Positions 28,110 through 37,701 are shown, counted from the first letter of the stretch. The stretch is DNA of 64,000 bases from Perkinsela sp. pyNocScin1 (GCA_964019655.1 CAXHTR010000008.1:1352214-1416213), one strand, 5' to 3'. Made by a program: numbers and translations. The notes: generated by a model not told the origin, from the sequence alone.

Positions 28110-29282
28110 TCAATGGAGATCTTCGTGATGATCACAAAAACGCTGAATGATCTTGCGTTCCTTCACAGCAAAGTGCTCGAGCCCTTTGCCCTCTTTCGTA
28201 TCCAGGTCGATGAGGTGCACGCCAGTAAGGGCTGGGTAGACTGCCATCGAGCTGTTCTGGTCCACGACAATAGTGATAGAGCAGTCTTGCGCGGAGCGAG
28301 CGATGTAAAAGGTATCCGTTTCGCGCATGAGTGATATTTGTGAGTCAGAGCAACGAGCATTCGTGCCACTGTGCTGCTTTACAATCTGCTCTGCAGCCGC
28401 TTGCCAAGCCTTCAAAGGCTGTCGGGCGAGTATATGGCTTTGACATTGGAGTGGTAGCGAGTTTCGTCGCAGCCTTGATGACAAGCTATCTTCCTTTGAA
28501 TGAAGAAATCTCATCAGGTCGAAAACATGCATGCGACTACGCGCTTGCACTGCCCGAAGGGCCTGTAGCACTCCACTCTGCTGAATTTTCTCCCAGATGT
28601 GTGGTATCGCATGCAGAATCTCGAGCAGACAGCTGCTGCTTGCATGGACACGAATAGGCGCCTTGTGCTGGCCTTCTGTGCGTTTTCGAAGCGATCTACA
28701 GACTAGTTGTGCGAACACACCAATCGCGTTCTTGCCCTCTACTCGGAAGAGCCCACAGGGACAAAACGGAATGCCCATGAGCGTCTCTTCCGCGTGCTGC
28801 ATGCAAAAGCGGCAGAAGAGGACCCGCGCTATTGATATTTCTGTTAAATCCTCCAAACCTACAAAATCTGGCATCACACACCCCTTGAGCCTCCACTCGA
28901 GTGCGACAGGGGCAGAGAGCCGCGGCGGGAAGCTCCTATCGATGGCCTGCGCGCTGTGGGCAGCATGCGCTGTAAAAGTAGGCTCTTCACACACATGAAA
29001 AACATCTCGCAGCCGAATTGCGACGTGGCCATCATCAGTTTTTATCAGCTCGATGGGTGGCAAAGTGACTGGGAAAGCACCAAAACTGCAGAGCAGCGGC
29101 CGCATGACTTCCGTGTAGTAGGAAAAGTAGCGCTCCTGCTTCGCTTCCGCAGAAATATCCAGCCGCGCGACAAACCCTGGCGGGCACACTCTGCACTCTT
29201 CTCCTACACAGCGATACACTACGCTCGACTGCCCGCTCCCAACGACTTCCCACTGGTGCACATGCTTCAATTTTCTTATCAA
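28110..29282 (-). CDS. IPK1: Inositol-pentakisphosphate 2-kinase; start codon unresolved
   Basis: The open frame encodes 390 residues with IPK1 features: glycine loop GSGQSSVVYRC, FVARLD lysine/arginine strand, VALEWRLKG where homologues have IEIKPK, CRFCMQH, PCGLFR, and the Mg-binding LIDLDTKEGKGLEHFAVKER near the C-terminus. IPK1 adds the 2-phosphate to make inositol hexakisphosphate, used in mRNA export and signalling. No in-frame ATG precedes the glycine loop: the frame begins after a TGA with TTG, and the first Met is about residue 59. An ATG at about 29266 is out of frame by one base. Third-position GC is lower than in the flanking genes. Either initiation is non-AUG, one base is missing, or a short intron is present. 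The stop is at 28110. Confidence 0.75.
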   Translation of the reverse strand: MIRKLKHVHQWEVVGSGQSSVVYRCVGEECRVCPPGFVARLDISAEAKQERYFSYYTEVMRPLLCSFGAFPVTLPPIELIKTDDGHVAIRLRDVFHVCEEPTFTAHAAHSAQAIDRSFPPRLSAPVALEWRLKGCVMPDFVGLEDLTEISIARVLFCRFCMQHAEETLMGIPFCPCGLFRVEGKNAIGVFAQLVCRSLRKRTEGQHKAPIRVHASSSCLLEILHAIPHIWEKIQQSGVLQALRAVQARSRMHVFDLMRFLHSKEDSLSSRLRRNSLPLQCQSHILARQPLKAWQAAAEQIVKQHSGTNARCSDSQISLMRETDTFYIARSAQDCSITIVVDQNSSMAVYPALTGVHLIDLDTKEGKGLEHFAVKERKIIQRFCDHHEDLH

Positions 29283-29358
29283 ATTATATCAAATCAAAAT
29301 GAAAAATCTATTCCATCATTTGAACTCTCTCACCCCTCACTTACTTTGACATTCTCAC

Positions 29359-32268
29359 TTATGCTTTAGGACCCATCGCCGCCGCCATGATGCGCTGCTG
29401 CTCAGCCTTAAATGCCTGCGTCGTGGCGAAGAACGTCGGCGTCGCGGCGGGCCGGCCGACAAACGCAACTGCGTCGGTGCGCTCGGCGCTCTGCAGCGCC
29501 GCCTCGAGCCGCGGCGCGACGAAGCCCCACGCGCCCATGTTCTCGGGCTCCTCCTGCGCCCAGCACACGCTCGCCTTCGGGTGCTTGGCAATAATTTCTT
29601 TGACATGTGTGTCCGGGAACGGCGCGAGCTGCTCGATCGAGACGACGTGGACGTCCGCGCGCTTTTTTGCTGCCAACGCGTTGGCGATCTGGCCGCAGCA
29701 GAAGACGATGCGCTTCGTCTTTGCGCTCGCCGCGTTCTTCCGAATAATCGGCTGGAAGGTCGAGCCGATGAACTCGGCCTTCGCGGAGGCGGCCGCCTGC
29801 AGCGGCGCAAAGACGACGAGCGGCTTGCGGAAGTTGCGGTGGACCTGGCGGCGGAGCACGTGGAAGTAGTTGGCGGCGGTCGTCGGGGCGACGACCTCCA
29901 TGTTGATGCGCACGTGGGCGCCCTCGTCGTAGCCCGCGGCCTTGGGGTGGACATCCTCGTCGACGGCCTGCAAGAAGCGCTCCATGCGGCCGCCCGCGTG
30001 CTCGGCGGGGCGCATGCCGATGGGCACGGACATGACGAGCCCGCACTGGCGGCCCCACTTGGTCTCGCCGGAGCACAAAAATTGATCAAAGACGATCTGT
30101 GCGCCGCCGACGCAGTCGGCGTTGTGCGCGACCCACAGGACGAGCGACTGCGGGTTCTCCATCGAGAAGCCGAGCTCGAACCCGAGGACGCCGTAGGCGC
30201 AGGTCGGGGCCTCGACGGCCGTGAACTTGCCGCCGGCCATCGCGCTGAGCGCACAAAACTTCTTGCCAGTGTTCTGGTCGGTGACGGCGAGGTGGCGCTG
30301 GTGGTAGCGGCTCTCGCCCGAGATGCCCTGCCCGGCGATGCGCACGTGGACGCCTTCGGTGAGCAACGACCCCATCGCCAGCACCTCAGCGGTGTCCCAC
30401 GAGATCTGCGAACCTGTGGATAGCGACGCGTTGCGCTGTTTCAGCGCGTCTGCGGCGGCTCTATGCAGCACAATGTCGCCCGGCGTCTTGCCGACGGCGG
30501 CTGCAAGTTCCGTAAAACTTTCAGCAGAGATCTTGGTCGGGTAGAGCTCGGCGAAGACGTGCGCCGCCTTCTTAAAGTTTTTCCAGTAGCTGTCGTACCA
30601 CTCGGACTTTTTGATGGCGTAGTTGTCGACGTTGGCGAGGGCCGCGCGGAGTTTGTCGGTGACGGCGGCCTTGACTGCGTCGACCTCGGCGGCCGTGACG
30701 ACGCGCTCGCTGATCAGCTGCTTGGCGTACTGCGACAGGATGCTCTCGTGCGCGCGGATGGCCTTGTACATCTGCGGCTGCGTGAAGGCGGGCTCGTCGG
30801 TCTCGTTGTGGCCGAAGCGGCGGTAGCAGACGAGGTCGAGGATGACAGAGCGGTGGAAGCGCTTGCGGAAGTCGACGGCGAGGCGGAAGGCGCGCGTGAC
30901 GTCCTCGGGGCGGTCGCCGTTGACGTGGATGATCGGCATGCCGAAGACGTGGCCAATATCAGTACAATAGGGGGACGAGCGCGACTTCTTGGGGTCCGTC
31001 GTGAAGCCGATCTGGTTGTTCACGACGATGTGGATGGTGCCGCCCGTCGTGAAGTCGCTGAGCTCGCTGAGGCGCATCGTCTCGTAGCACACGCCCTGGC
31101 CCGCGAAGGCCGCGTCGCCGTGGAGCTGGACGGTCATCACGCGGTCGTGGGCGGCGTCGCCGATGTAGTACTGCTTCGCGCGCGCCTTGCCCTCGACGAC
31201 GGGATTCACGGCCTCGAGGTGGCTCGGGTTCGCGAGCAGCGACAAATTGATCTGCGCGCCGCCCGCGAGCGTCCGGCGGTTGGACATGCCGAGGTGGTAC
31301 TTGACGTCGCCGCTGCCCTCGCCCGACATCTCGTTGATGGTCAAACCCTTAAACTCTTTGAAGAGCGCCTCCATCGGCTTGCCGCAGATGTTCACGAGGA
31401 CGGAGAGGCGCCCGCGGTGCGGCATGCCGAGCACGATGTTGTCGATGCCGTGGCCGCTGGCGCGCGCGAGCATCTCCATCATGCCGGGGATGAGCGACTC
31501 GCCGCCGTCGAGCCCGAAGCGCTTCGCGCCGACGAACTTGGTGTGCAGAAAGATCTCGAAGAGCTCGCCCTCGGCGAGGTGCTGCAGGATCGCGCGCTTC
31601 TCGGGCGCGCTGAAGCTGTCGTACTCCGGGAAGCGCTCGGGCGTCTCGATGCGGTCGCGGAGCCACTGCGTGACCTCGGGGTCGCGGATATGCACAAACT
31701 CGTAGCCGATGGTGCCGCCGTAGGCGCGCTTGAGGCGCTCGTGGAGCGTCCGCAGCGGCAGGCGCACGTTCTGCGCGAGGAGGCCGCCCGATTGTTTGGA
31801 AAACCCCATCTGGAACGACTTGTCCATGTCGTTCGAAGCGAACCCGAAGAACTGGGGCTCGAGCTCCTCGGGCTTGACCTTGGAGGCCTCGGGCATGCGC
31901 ATGAGGCCGTTGTGCAGGTTGAGGGGGTCGACCTTGGCCGTGATGTGGCCCTTCTCCTCCCACGACTTGCAGAACCACGCGAGCCGCGATGCGTCGCTCG
32001 GCGTGTGCTGCTGCACCGCCACCTTTTTCTTGGTGGATGTGGACGCAGCTTTGACGTTTGCGGCGAGGATGGGCTCGTCGCGCGACTGGCCCGCCTTCTC
32101 GACGACGCTCGGCCACGAGTACTGCACCGCGTCGTGCACGGCCTTGCCTGCCTCAGCCTCAACACTGTCAAGGTAGTTGGCGTTCTCGGCGCACAGAAAT
32201 GCGTCGAACTTGTGCAGTGGGCGCCGGATGGGGATATCGCCCAGCGCTTTCTGGAAAACACGAAACAT
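29359..32268 (-). CDS. 2-oxoglutarate dehydrogenase E1, paralogue A
   Basis: 969 aa from ATG at 32268 (MFRVFQKALGDIPIRRPLHK, a mitochondrial presequence). A second ATG 54 bp upstream lies in the pyrimidine-rich acceptor zone, so I do not use it. E1 decarboxylates 2-oxoglutarate with thiamine diphosphate in the TCA-cycle OGDH complex. The first half is canonical: GMPHRGRLSVL, GDVKYHLG, LLANPSHLE, HGDAAFAGQG, NNQIGFTTDP (roughly residues 280-425). The second half is eroded: GQGISGESRYHQRH stands where SGQDVERGTFSHRH is expected, APTCAYG for SLSEYG, WVAHNADC for WEAQFGDF, and VPIGMRPAEHAGGR for LPHGxxGxGPEHSSxR. The C-terminal end (IEQLAPFP, WAQEEPENMG) is normal. Followed on the same strand by IPK1 and preceded by paralogue B. 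Confidence 0.93.
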   Translation of the reverse strand: MFRVFQKALGDIPIRRPLHKFDAFLCAENANYLDSVEAEAGKAVHDAVQYSWPSVVEKAGQSRDEPILAANVKAASTSTKKKVAVQQHTPSDASRLAWFCKSWEEKGHITAKVDPLNLHNGLMRMPEASKVKPEELEPQFFGFASNDMDKSFQMGFSKQSGGLLAQNVRLPLRTLHERLKRAYGGTIGYEFVHIRDPEVTQWLRDRIETPERFPEYDSFSAPEKRAILQHLAEGELFEIFLHTKFVGAKRFGLDGGESLIPGMMEMLARASGHGIDNIVLGMPHRGRLSVLVNICGKPMEALFKEFKGLTINEMSGEGSGDVKYHLGMSNRRTLAGGAQINLSLLANPSHLEAVNPVVEGKARAKQYYIGDAAHDRVMTVQLHGDAAFAGQGVCYETMRLSELSDFTTGGTIHIVVNNQIGFTTDPKKSRSSPYCTDIGHVFGMPIIHVNGDRPEDVTRAFRLAVDFRKRFHRSVILDLVCYRRFGHNETDEPAFTQPQMYKAIRAHESILSQYAKQLISERVVTAAEVDAVKAAVTDKLRAALANVDNYAIKKSEWYDSYWKNFKKAAHVFAELYPTKISAESFTELAAAVGKTPGDIVLHRAAADALKQRNASLSTGSQISWDTAEVLAMGSLLTEGVHVRIAGQGISGESRYHQRHLAVTDQNTGKKFCALSAMAGGKFTAVEAPTCAYGVLGFELGFSMENPQSLVLWVAHNADCVGGAQIVFDQFLCSGETKWGRQCGLVMSVPIGMRPAEHAGGRMERFLQAVDEDVHPKAAGYDEGAHVRINMEVVAPTTAANYFHVLRRQVHRNFRKPLVVFAPLQAAASAKAEFIGSTFQPIIRKNAASAKTKRIVFCCGQIANALAAKKRADVHVVSIEQLAPFPDTHVKEIIAKHPKASVCWAQEEPENMGAWGFVAPRLEAALQSAERTDAVAFVGRPAATPTFFATTQAFKAEQQRIMAAAMGPKA

Positions 32269-32355
32269 TGTAGAAATGAATCTTATGAGAAAAGAATAGA
32301 GTGCGACTGTCATTTTCTTCACTGAGAAATTTCAAGCTGACTTTCAGGAATATCG

Positions 32356-35322
32356 CTATACTGCAAACGACTCGCGGAGGATCACTGCGATCTCATGGTC
32401 GTGAATCGCCTTGTTGCCCGTGGCGGGCGACGCGCACTGCGGGCGGCCCACGAACTGCACGTCCTGCCGCCTGCCGACCTTGCGCAAATAGTTGCGCAGC
32501 CGTGTGCGCACGTGGGCCCACGCGCCCATGTTCTTCGGCTCCTCCTGCGCCCACGCAATCTGCACGTCGGCCGGGAATTTACTTAGAACCTCGTGGAGGT
32601 GCGCCCACGGGAACGGTGAGAGCTGCTCGACGCGCACCAGTGCAACACTGCTGCGCGACTCGTCGAGCCCGCGGTGCTTCGCGAGGTGAAAGTAGACCTG
32701 CCCTGTGCACAGCACAACCTTTTTGACCTTTGCGGGTTTGACGACTGTGTCGCTGATGACCGGCTGGAAGCACTGAGTTTCGCTGAGGTCGCGCATCGCC
32801 GAGAGGTTCGGCGCACGCAGAAACGCTTTACTGTAGAAATTGATGAGCGGCTTGCGGAAGGCGCGCGCGACCTGGCGGCGGAGGAGGTGAAAGTAGTTCG
32901 CGGGGGTCGTCGGGAAGCAGACCTGCCAGTTGCAGCGCTCCATCGCTTTCGCGAGTAGCTCGTCGGCGGACGCGTCGGTTTTCTTCAGAATGTACGCGGG
33001 GGCCGCGTCGCCCTCGTTGGCGCCCTGCAGGAAGCGCTCGATGCGCCCGGACGAGTGCTCGGGGCCCATGCCGTCGTAGCCGTGCGGGAGGTTGATGACG
33101 AGCGCCGCCTGGGCCGCCCAGCGCGCCTCGAGAGACGAGAGGTACTGGTCGAAGATGACCTGCGCGCCGTTCGCGAAGTCGCCGAACTGCGCCTCCCAGA
33201 TGACGACGGCGTCCCTGTTCGAGAGCGCGTAGCCGAGCTCGTAGCCGCAGACGCCGTACTCCGAGAGCGAGGAGTTGATGATGCGGAAGGGCGCCTGACC
33301 GGGGCTCACTGTGCGCAGCGGGATGTGCGCGGCGGTCGTCTGCATGTCGACGACGAGCGCGTGGCGGTGCGAAAAGGTCCCGCGCTCGACGTCCTGGCCG
33401 CTCACGCGGACGTGGACGCCATCACTCAGGAGCGAAGCGAACGCCAGCGCCTCGGCGCCGCCCCAGTCGATGTTCTTGCCGGCAATGTACGACTTTTGGC
33501 GCTCGCCGAGAATTCGCTTGATCGTCGGGTGCGGCTGGAAGTCTGAAGGGAGCGTCGTGAGCGCCTTGCCGAGCGCGAGCAGCTTGTCGGCGGGGACGCA
33601 CGTCGCCTGCACAGATGGTTTTCCAGATGGCTCTGGAATGTTCGTCCACTCCATGTCGTGCTTGGGGCTGTACTGGCCCTTGGACACGCGCTCGTGGACG
33701 GCGCGCAGGGCCTTGGCTTCTGTAGACAGTGCCTCCTCGTGTGCCTTCTGCGTTAAGAGGCCGGCGCGCTGGAGCGTCTTGGCGTAGAGCTCGAGGACGT
33801 TGGGGTGGCTCTTGATGATATTGTAGCGGAAGGGGTCCGAGAGCGTGGGGTCCTCGAGGTTGCTGTGGCCGAGGCGGCGGTAGCACACGAGGTCGATGAC
33901 TGTGTCCTGGTGGAACGCCGCGCGGTAGTCGACGCAGAGGTCGACGATGTTGAGCGCCTGGTCGGGCTCGTCGCCGTTCACATGAAAAATGGGCGCCTGC
34001 ACGGGCTTGCCGAGGTCGCTGCAGTACCCCTCGCGCTGCGTCTGGAGCACCGGGCCGCTGTTGCCCACCTCGTTGTTGATAATGATGTGGACAGTGCCGC
34101 CAACTTCATAGAATTCGAGATCAGACAGGCCAATCGTCTCGTAGCAGATGCCCTGCGTCATGAAGCCGCCGTCGCCGTGGAGGAGCACAGCGAGGCGCTC
34201 GTGGCGCTGCGTGTCGCGCGTCGCGTGCTGGCGGCCGCGCGTGTAGCCCACCGCGATGGACGAAATGGATTCTTGCTGCGTGCCCGACGCGAGGACGGTG
34301 ATGTCGACCGTCTTGCCGCTCGCGACGGTGCGCGTGCCCTTCATGATGTTCTTCGTCTGGTAGGCGACCTCGCTGCGCTGCTCGTCGGCGTCGACGAAAA
34401 TCGAGCGTAGGTTCGAGAGCATCGTGCCGACGTCGTAGCCCATCGAGAAGGGCAAAATACTCAAAATGCCGCGGTGCGTGACGCCGAATATGATTTCCTT
34501 GATGCCACTCTCGGCGGCCTTGTCGATGAGGCGGTTGAGCATCGGAATGAGCGTCTCCGCGCCCGAGAGGCCGTGGCGCTTGACGTTCGAGTACTCAGCA
34601 GAGACGAGCTGCTGAAAACTAAAAGTCTTGACGAGCTCGGCGTAGCACTTTTGGCGCACGTCGGCGCCCGGGGTCGCCTGCGCGTGGATCCGGTCGCGGA
34701 TCCACTTGCTCTGCTTGGAGTCGGCAATGTGCAAAAACTCGTAGCCCGCCTTGCCGCAGTAGATCTCGTGGAGGCGCTCAGTTATTTTTTGGAGCGTGAG
34801 CTTTGCATGCTTCGCGTGCATGCCGCCGAGGGACGGGATGCTCGTCTGCTCGAACTCACGGTGCACGTCCTCGTCGTTGAAGCCAAAGTGCGCGAGCTTG
34901 AGCTCCTCGGGCATGTGGCCGTCGTGGAGCTTGAGGGGCTTCATCTTGGAGATGCGGTGGCCGCTCTTCTCGTACGCGCGCGTCATCCACGCGAGGCGGA
35001 AGTGGTCGAGGACTTTTTGCTCCTGCGCCGCGCTGGCCGGGCTCCCCGGGGCGGGGCTGTCGCCTGCCGCCTCGAAGGACTCCCACGTCTCCATGAGGGG
35101 CGTGTCGGGGCTGGACTCGCTCAGCTTGGAGAAAATCGTCCCCCAGCCCTTGCTGACGCTCTGGGCGGAGGTCTTCCAATCGCTGTAGAGGCTCTCGAGG
35201 TACTCGCAGTTCCCCGCGCTGAGGGCCGTTTCGGTCTTGTGGGGCTTGCGGACGTCGGTGGCCGACGTGAACTGTCGGGTAAACGCGCACAGTGGCGCTG
35301 CTGAGAGTCCACCGCGTAGCAT
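32356..35322 (-). CDS. 2-oxoglutarate dehydrogenase E1, paralogue B
   Basis: 988 aa, ATG at 35322 with a mitochondrial-type start (MLRGGLSAAPLCAFTRQFTS). Same length and architecture as paralogue A, 88 bp upstream of it in the same unit. Here the first half is eroded: GVTHRGILSIL is kept, but SEVAYQTK replaces GDVKYHLG, VLASGTQQE replaces LxANPSHLE, GDGGFMTQG replaces GDAAFAGQG, and NNEVGNSG replaces NNQIGFTT. The second half is textbook: SGQDVERGTFSHRH, NSSLSEYGVCG, WEAQFGDFANG, LPHGYDGMGPEHSSGR, EQLSPFPW. Trypanosomatids are known to have two E1-like genes. The complementary pattern suggests that A and B work as one heteromer. Confidence 0.92.
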   Translation of the reverse strand: MLRGGLSAAPLCAFTRQFTSATDVRKPHKTETALSAGNCEYLESLYSDWKTSAQSVSKGWGTIFSKLSESSPDTPLMETWESFEAAGDSPAPGSPASAAQEQKVLDHFRLAWMTRAYEKSGHRISKMKPLKLHDGHMPEELKLAHFGFNDEDVHREFEQTSIPSLGGMHAKHAKLTLQKITERLHEIYCGKAGYEFLHIADSKQSKWIRDRIHAQATPGADVRQKCYAELVKTFSFQQLVSAEYSNVKRHGLSGAETLIPMLNRLIDKAAESGIKEIIFGVTHRGILSILPFSMGYDVGTMLSNLRSIFVDADEQRSEVAYQTKNIMKGTRTVASGKTVDITVLASGTQQESISSIAVGYTRGRQHATRDTQRHERLAVLLHGDGGFMTQGICYETIGLSDLEFYEVGGTVHIIINNEVGNSGPVLQTQREGYCSDLGKPVQAPIFHVNGDEPDQALNIVDLCVDYRAAFHQDTVIDLVCYRRLGHSNLEDPTLSDPFRYNIIKSHPNVLELYAKTLQRAGLLTQKAHEEALSTEAKALRAVHERVSKGQYSPKHDMEWTNIPEPSGKPSVQATCVPADKLLALGKALTTLPSDFQPHPTIKRILGERQKSYIAGKNIDWGGAEALAFASLLSDGVHVRVSGQDVERGTFSHRHALVVDMQTTAAHIPLRTVSPGQAPFRIINSSLSEYGVCGYELGYALSNRDAVVIWEAQFGDFANGAQVIFDQYLSSLEARWAAQAALVINLPHGYDGMGPEHSSGRIERFLQGANEGDAAPAYILKKTDASADELLAKAMERCNWQVCFPTTPANYFHLLRRQVARAFRKPLINFYSKAFLRAPNLSAMRDLSETQCFQPVISDTVVKPAKVKKVVLCTGQVYFHLAKHRGLDESRSSVALVRVEQLSPFPWAHLHEVLSKFPADVQIAWAQEEPKNMGAWAHVRTRLRNYLRKVGRRQDVQFVGRPQCASPATGNKAIHDHEIAVILRESFAV

Positions 35323-35443
35323 TTGGAATTAACGTCTAGATCTAGAAGAAATGGACAATTTGACGATCAGAAATGAAATCAAAAGAGGATATGCCATACA
35401 CAGCAAAGGGCGAATCCTTCGGAAGAGAGTACCACGCATTGTC

Positions 35444-35653
35444 CTAGCCAGTCCGGTCGATCTGCATGCCTTGCTCATGCACTGCAAGCTCGAGCATCAT
35501 TCGGTTCCACTCGCTGGGCTTCTCGAGGTCCTGCGACTCGGCTGTGTTCGCTTCAAGCCAGTACAGCCACGTCTGGGCGCCCTTGGGCAGCGTGTTCTCT
35601 TTTGAATCGAGGAACTCTTTTACCTCCTCGCTTTTGCACAATGGTCCAAGCAT
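35444..35653 (-). CDS. Small unknown protein, 69 aa
   Basis: ATG at 35653. Seen: a helical, acidic protein (EEVKEFLDSKENTLPKGA, WLYWLEANTAES, WNRMMLELAVHEQGM) with several tryptophans. No domain recognised. It lies in cluster orientation in the 410-bp gap between two supported genes, has its own ATG, and has GC-rich codons and even hydrophobic spacing, which argue for a real small gene, such as a subunit of a mitochondrial or cytosolic complex. Could still be spurious. Confidence 0.5.
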   Translation of the reverse strand: MLGPLCKSEEVKEFLDSKENTLPKGAQTWLYWLEANTAESQDLEKPSEWNRMMLELAVHEQGMQIDRTG

Positions 35654-35733
35654 TGGAATGAATACAAATAAGAAATAGGGTAAGTATCCTTTGCCATAGT
35701 TTTTTCATTAATGGAATCGGATTTCCAGATTTG

Positions 35734-37701
35734 TCACTCGGTTAATTCGATAACGTACAGGCAGGCCTTTTCAAGCATTGACGTGGTTGTTCGATCGACC
35801 GCTTCATCGTTGAACTCGACCCACTCGTCATCGGCTCTCCCATACGCAACGTAATGCCCAGTATTCGCATGCGCCCCATAATGCACAATGTGACCAGTGA
35901 GCGCTGCTTTTCGCTCAAAAAACTCCACTTCGGGGCGTTTGTTTTGTGCAAGAGCTGGGACAGAAGGATTGGCGAGAATGAAGTCGCGTGCCTTGGCGTG
36001 GTCGTTGTCGAAGCGATCGAGCGCACGGTCCATGTCCTCGTCTGCAAGTTCCATGTCCTTGAGGCTTTCTTTCGCCTTCGTTCGCGACTCTGTGTTTTCG
36101 ATGTTTTTCTTTTGCTGGTACACTTTGAACTGCTGCATGGCGTCTTCTGAAAAGCAGTACGCTGTGCGATACTTCGTGAAGAGCTCCATTGGCTCTTCAA
36201 GAAGATCTTCGCACGAGATGTCCACGTTAGCCTTGCAGATCATGTACGTTGAGGGGTTCCAGTAGTACTTCTGTATGAAGAGGAAGAATGTATTCGGGAC
36301 CTTGAGGATGGACTTGGAAATCTCGAGTTCACCCAGCTTTTCGCACTTTTGGCATGTCATCTTTTCGACTTGTGGTGCGAACGTCGCTTCAATGCACTCG
36401 CGAATACTGCAGCTCTTTGAAGAAAAATTACCGTTGAGCTCATCATCGAAAATGTGCTGCGGCAGCGGGAGGTGAAGGCTCCACTGCCATTCTTCCCTGA
36501 AGGAAATCAGTCCACATTCGAGACACTTTGTTGAGTGCAGCATGCAGATCTCAAACTCGTCACGAATGCGGCACGGCAAGGTGATACTCAGGGACTTTTG
36601 GAGCTGCGAAAAGCCTTCGAGGAAAAAACATAAAAATTCATCGACATCCTGCTGCTCAAGCGTTTCAAAAATACTCTCTCGGCACCATGCCTGCTTGAAC
36701 ATGCGGGGTGAAAGGTATGGAAGCGTTGATTCTGAATGGAAAAATGTGGTTAGTTTAATGAGCTGACAGAGTTTGCATTCTCGCTCAAGTCCATGGCTAT
36801 CGCAAGAGGAGATATGTTTCTGAAGCAAGTGATTTTCAGTGAGGAGAATCTTCATGCTGTTTGATTTTAGTAGAACCTGCAAAGCGCTGCCTAGATAACA
36901 AGAGTTACCAATATTAAGAATTCCTTTGCCCACATTTTTTGTTGGAGTTTCTTTTTCGTCCTTTACGATCTCTTGATAAGCGTCTTGCTCTTCTTCTGCT
37001 AATGTTTTCGAACGTTTTGTTGGCGTGCTACAGGTCACGTCCACATTAAGAAACTTTAAGCGCTCTTGTAGATTTTGAAAAAATATCATGTCATCGCACT
37101 CATAGCACCACACTTCCTGGCTTCCACTCTGAGCTAGAGTTGTGCAGCGCACAGCGACTTGGTGACCAGAATTAGCTGCATGAAGTTTGGCATGCATGTT
37201 TCCACCCGATTCCTCTCTGCCACATGCAGTGTAACCACAGGCTAGACATATCCAGAGGTTGGTATCTAAATCACAGTCCAAGCAGCTTTTTTGTGGGAGA
37301 ATTATTTCTGATTCATCAGCGATAGTATGCATGTGTGGACATTCAGGGGGCCAATTGCCATATAAACTAAATTCGCTCTTTTCTATTTTCTGCTGGGGAA
37401 CAGTCCATGAAGAAATTTCTTCTCGTATTTGTTCAGGAGCTTGATGCAATACTTCATCTTTGCAGTCAACGCAGTAAAGACTGGATTGGTGAGACTCCTC
37501 TGTTTTTTCTTGATGAAAAAATAAGTGATGAGAAGGGAACGATGCTTCATGAAGCTCTATGTGCTCTTTGCAAAATGCGAAGCTGCAGTCTAGGCATCCA
37601 TATAGATTTTCCTGTGCCACACATAGTGAGCATTCGTCTAGATAAGGCTTACGGACCGCATCTACTTGAAGATCAGCTAGCTGTAAGTGACTGCACGACA
37701 T
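35734..37701 (-). CDS. Ubiquitin carboxyl-terminal hydrolase, USP5/UBP14 type
   Basis: 655 aa, ATG at 37701. N-terminal zinc fingers: a cryptic C-x2-C set (CSLCVAQENLYGCLDC) and a ZnF-UBP (CLACGYTACGREESGGNMHA, HxxxxHQVAV-like), which in USP5 grips the free C-terminus of unanchored ubiquitin. The catalytic domain has the cysteine box NIGNSCYLGSALQ (Cys about residue 268) and the histidine box GAHANTGHYVAYGR (about residue 615). A UBA domain is inserted before the His box (LADEDMDRALDRFDNDHAKA); only one is evident, whereas animal USP5 has two, and the protein is shorter than the usual 800-850 residues. Role: disassembly of free polyubiquitin chains. Codons are AT-rich. It is the first gene of the minus cluster. 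Confidence 0.92.
   Translation of the reverse strand: MSCSHLQLADLQVDAVRKPYLDECSLCVAQENLYGCLDCSFAFCKEHIELHEASFPSHHLFFHQEKTEESHQSSLYCVDCKDEVLHQAPEQIREEISSWTVPQQKIEKSEFSLYGNWPPECPHMHTIADESEIILPQKSCLDCDLDTNLWICLACGYTACGREESGGNMHAKLHAANSGHQVAVRCTTLAQSGSQEVWCYECDDMIFFQNLQERLKFLNVDVTCSTPTKRSKTLAEEEQDAYQEIVKDEKETPTKNVGKGILNIGNSCYLGSALQVLLKSNSMKILLTENHLLQKHISSCDSHGLERECKLCQLIKLTTFFHSESTLPYLSPRMFKQAWCRESIFETLEQQDVDEFLCFFLEGFSQLQKSLSITLPCRIRDEFEICMLHSTKCLECGLISFREEWQWSLHLPLPQHIFDDELNGNFSSKSCSIRECIEATFAPQVEKMTCQKCEKLGELEISKSILKVPNTFFLFIQKYYWNPSTYMICKANVDISCEDLLEEPMELFTKYRTAYCFSEDAMQQFKVYQQKKNIENTESRTKAKESLKDMELADEDMDRALDRFDNDHAKARDFILANPSVPALAQNKRPEVEFFERKAALTGHIVHYGAHANTGHYVAYGRADDEWVEFNDEAVDRTTTSMLEKACLYVIELTE

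Noticed and set aside
30463-32325. A 620-codon open frame antisense to OGDH paralogue A
   Set aside because: It has no domain, its composition is the mirror of a GC-rich gene, and it opposes the cluster direction. The same holds for the long antisense frames over SUB2 (12083-13441), the mitochondrial helical protein (44112-45596) and the exonuclease-fold gene (46311-47591).
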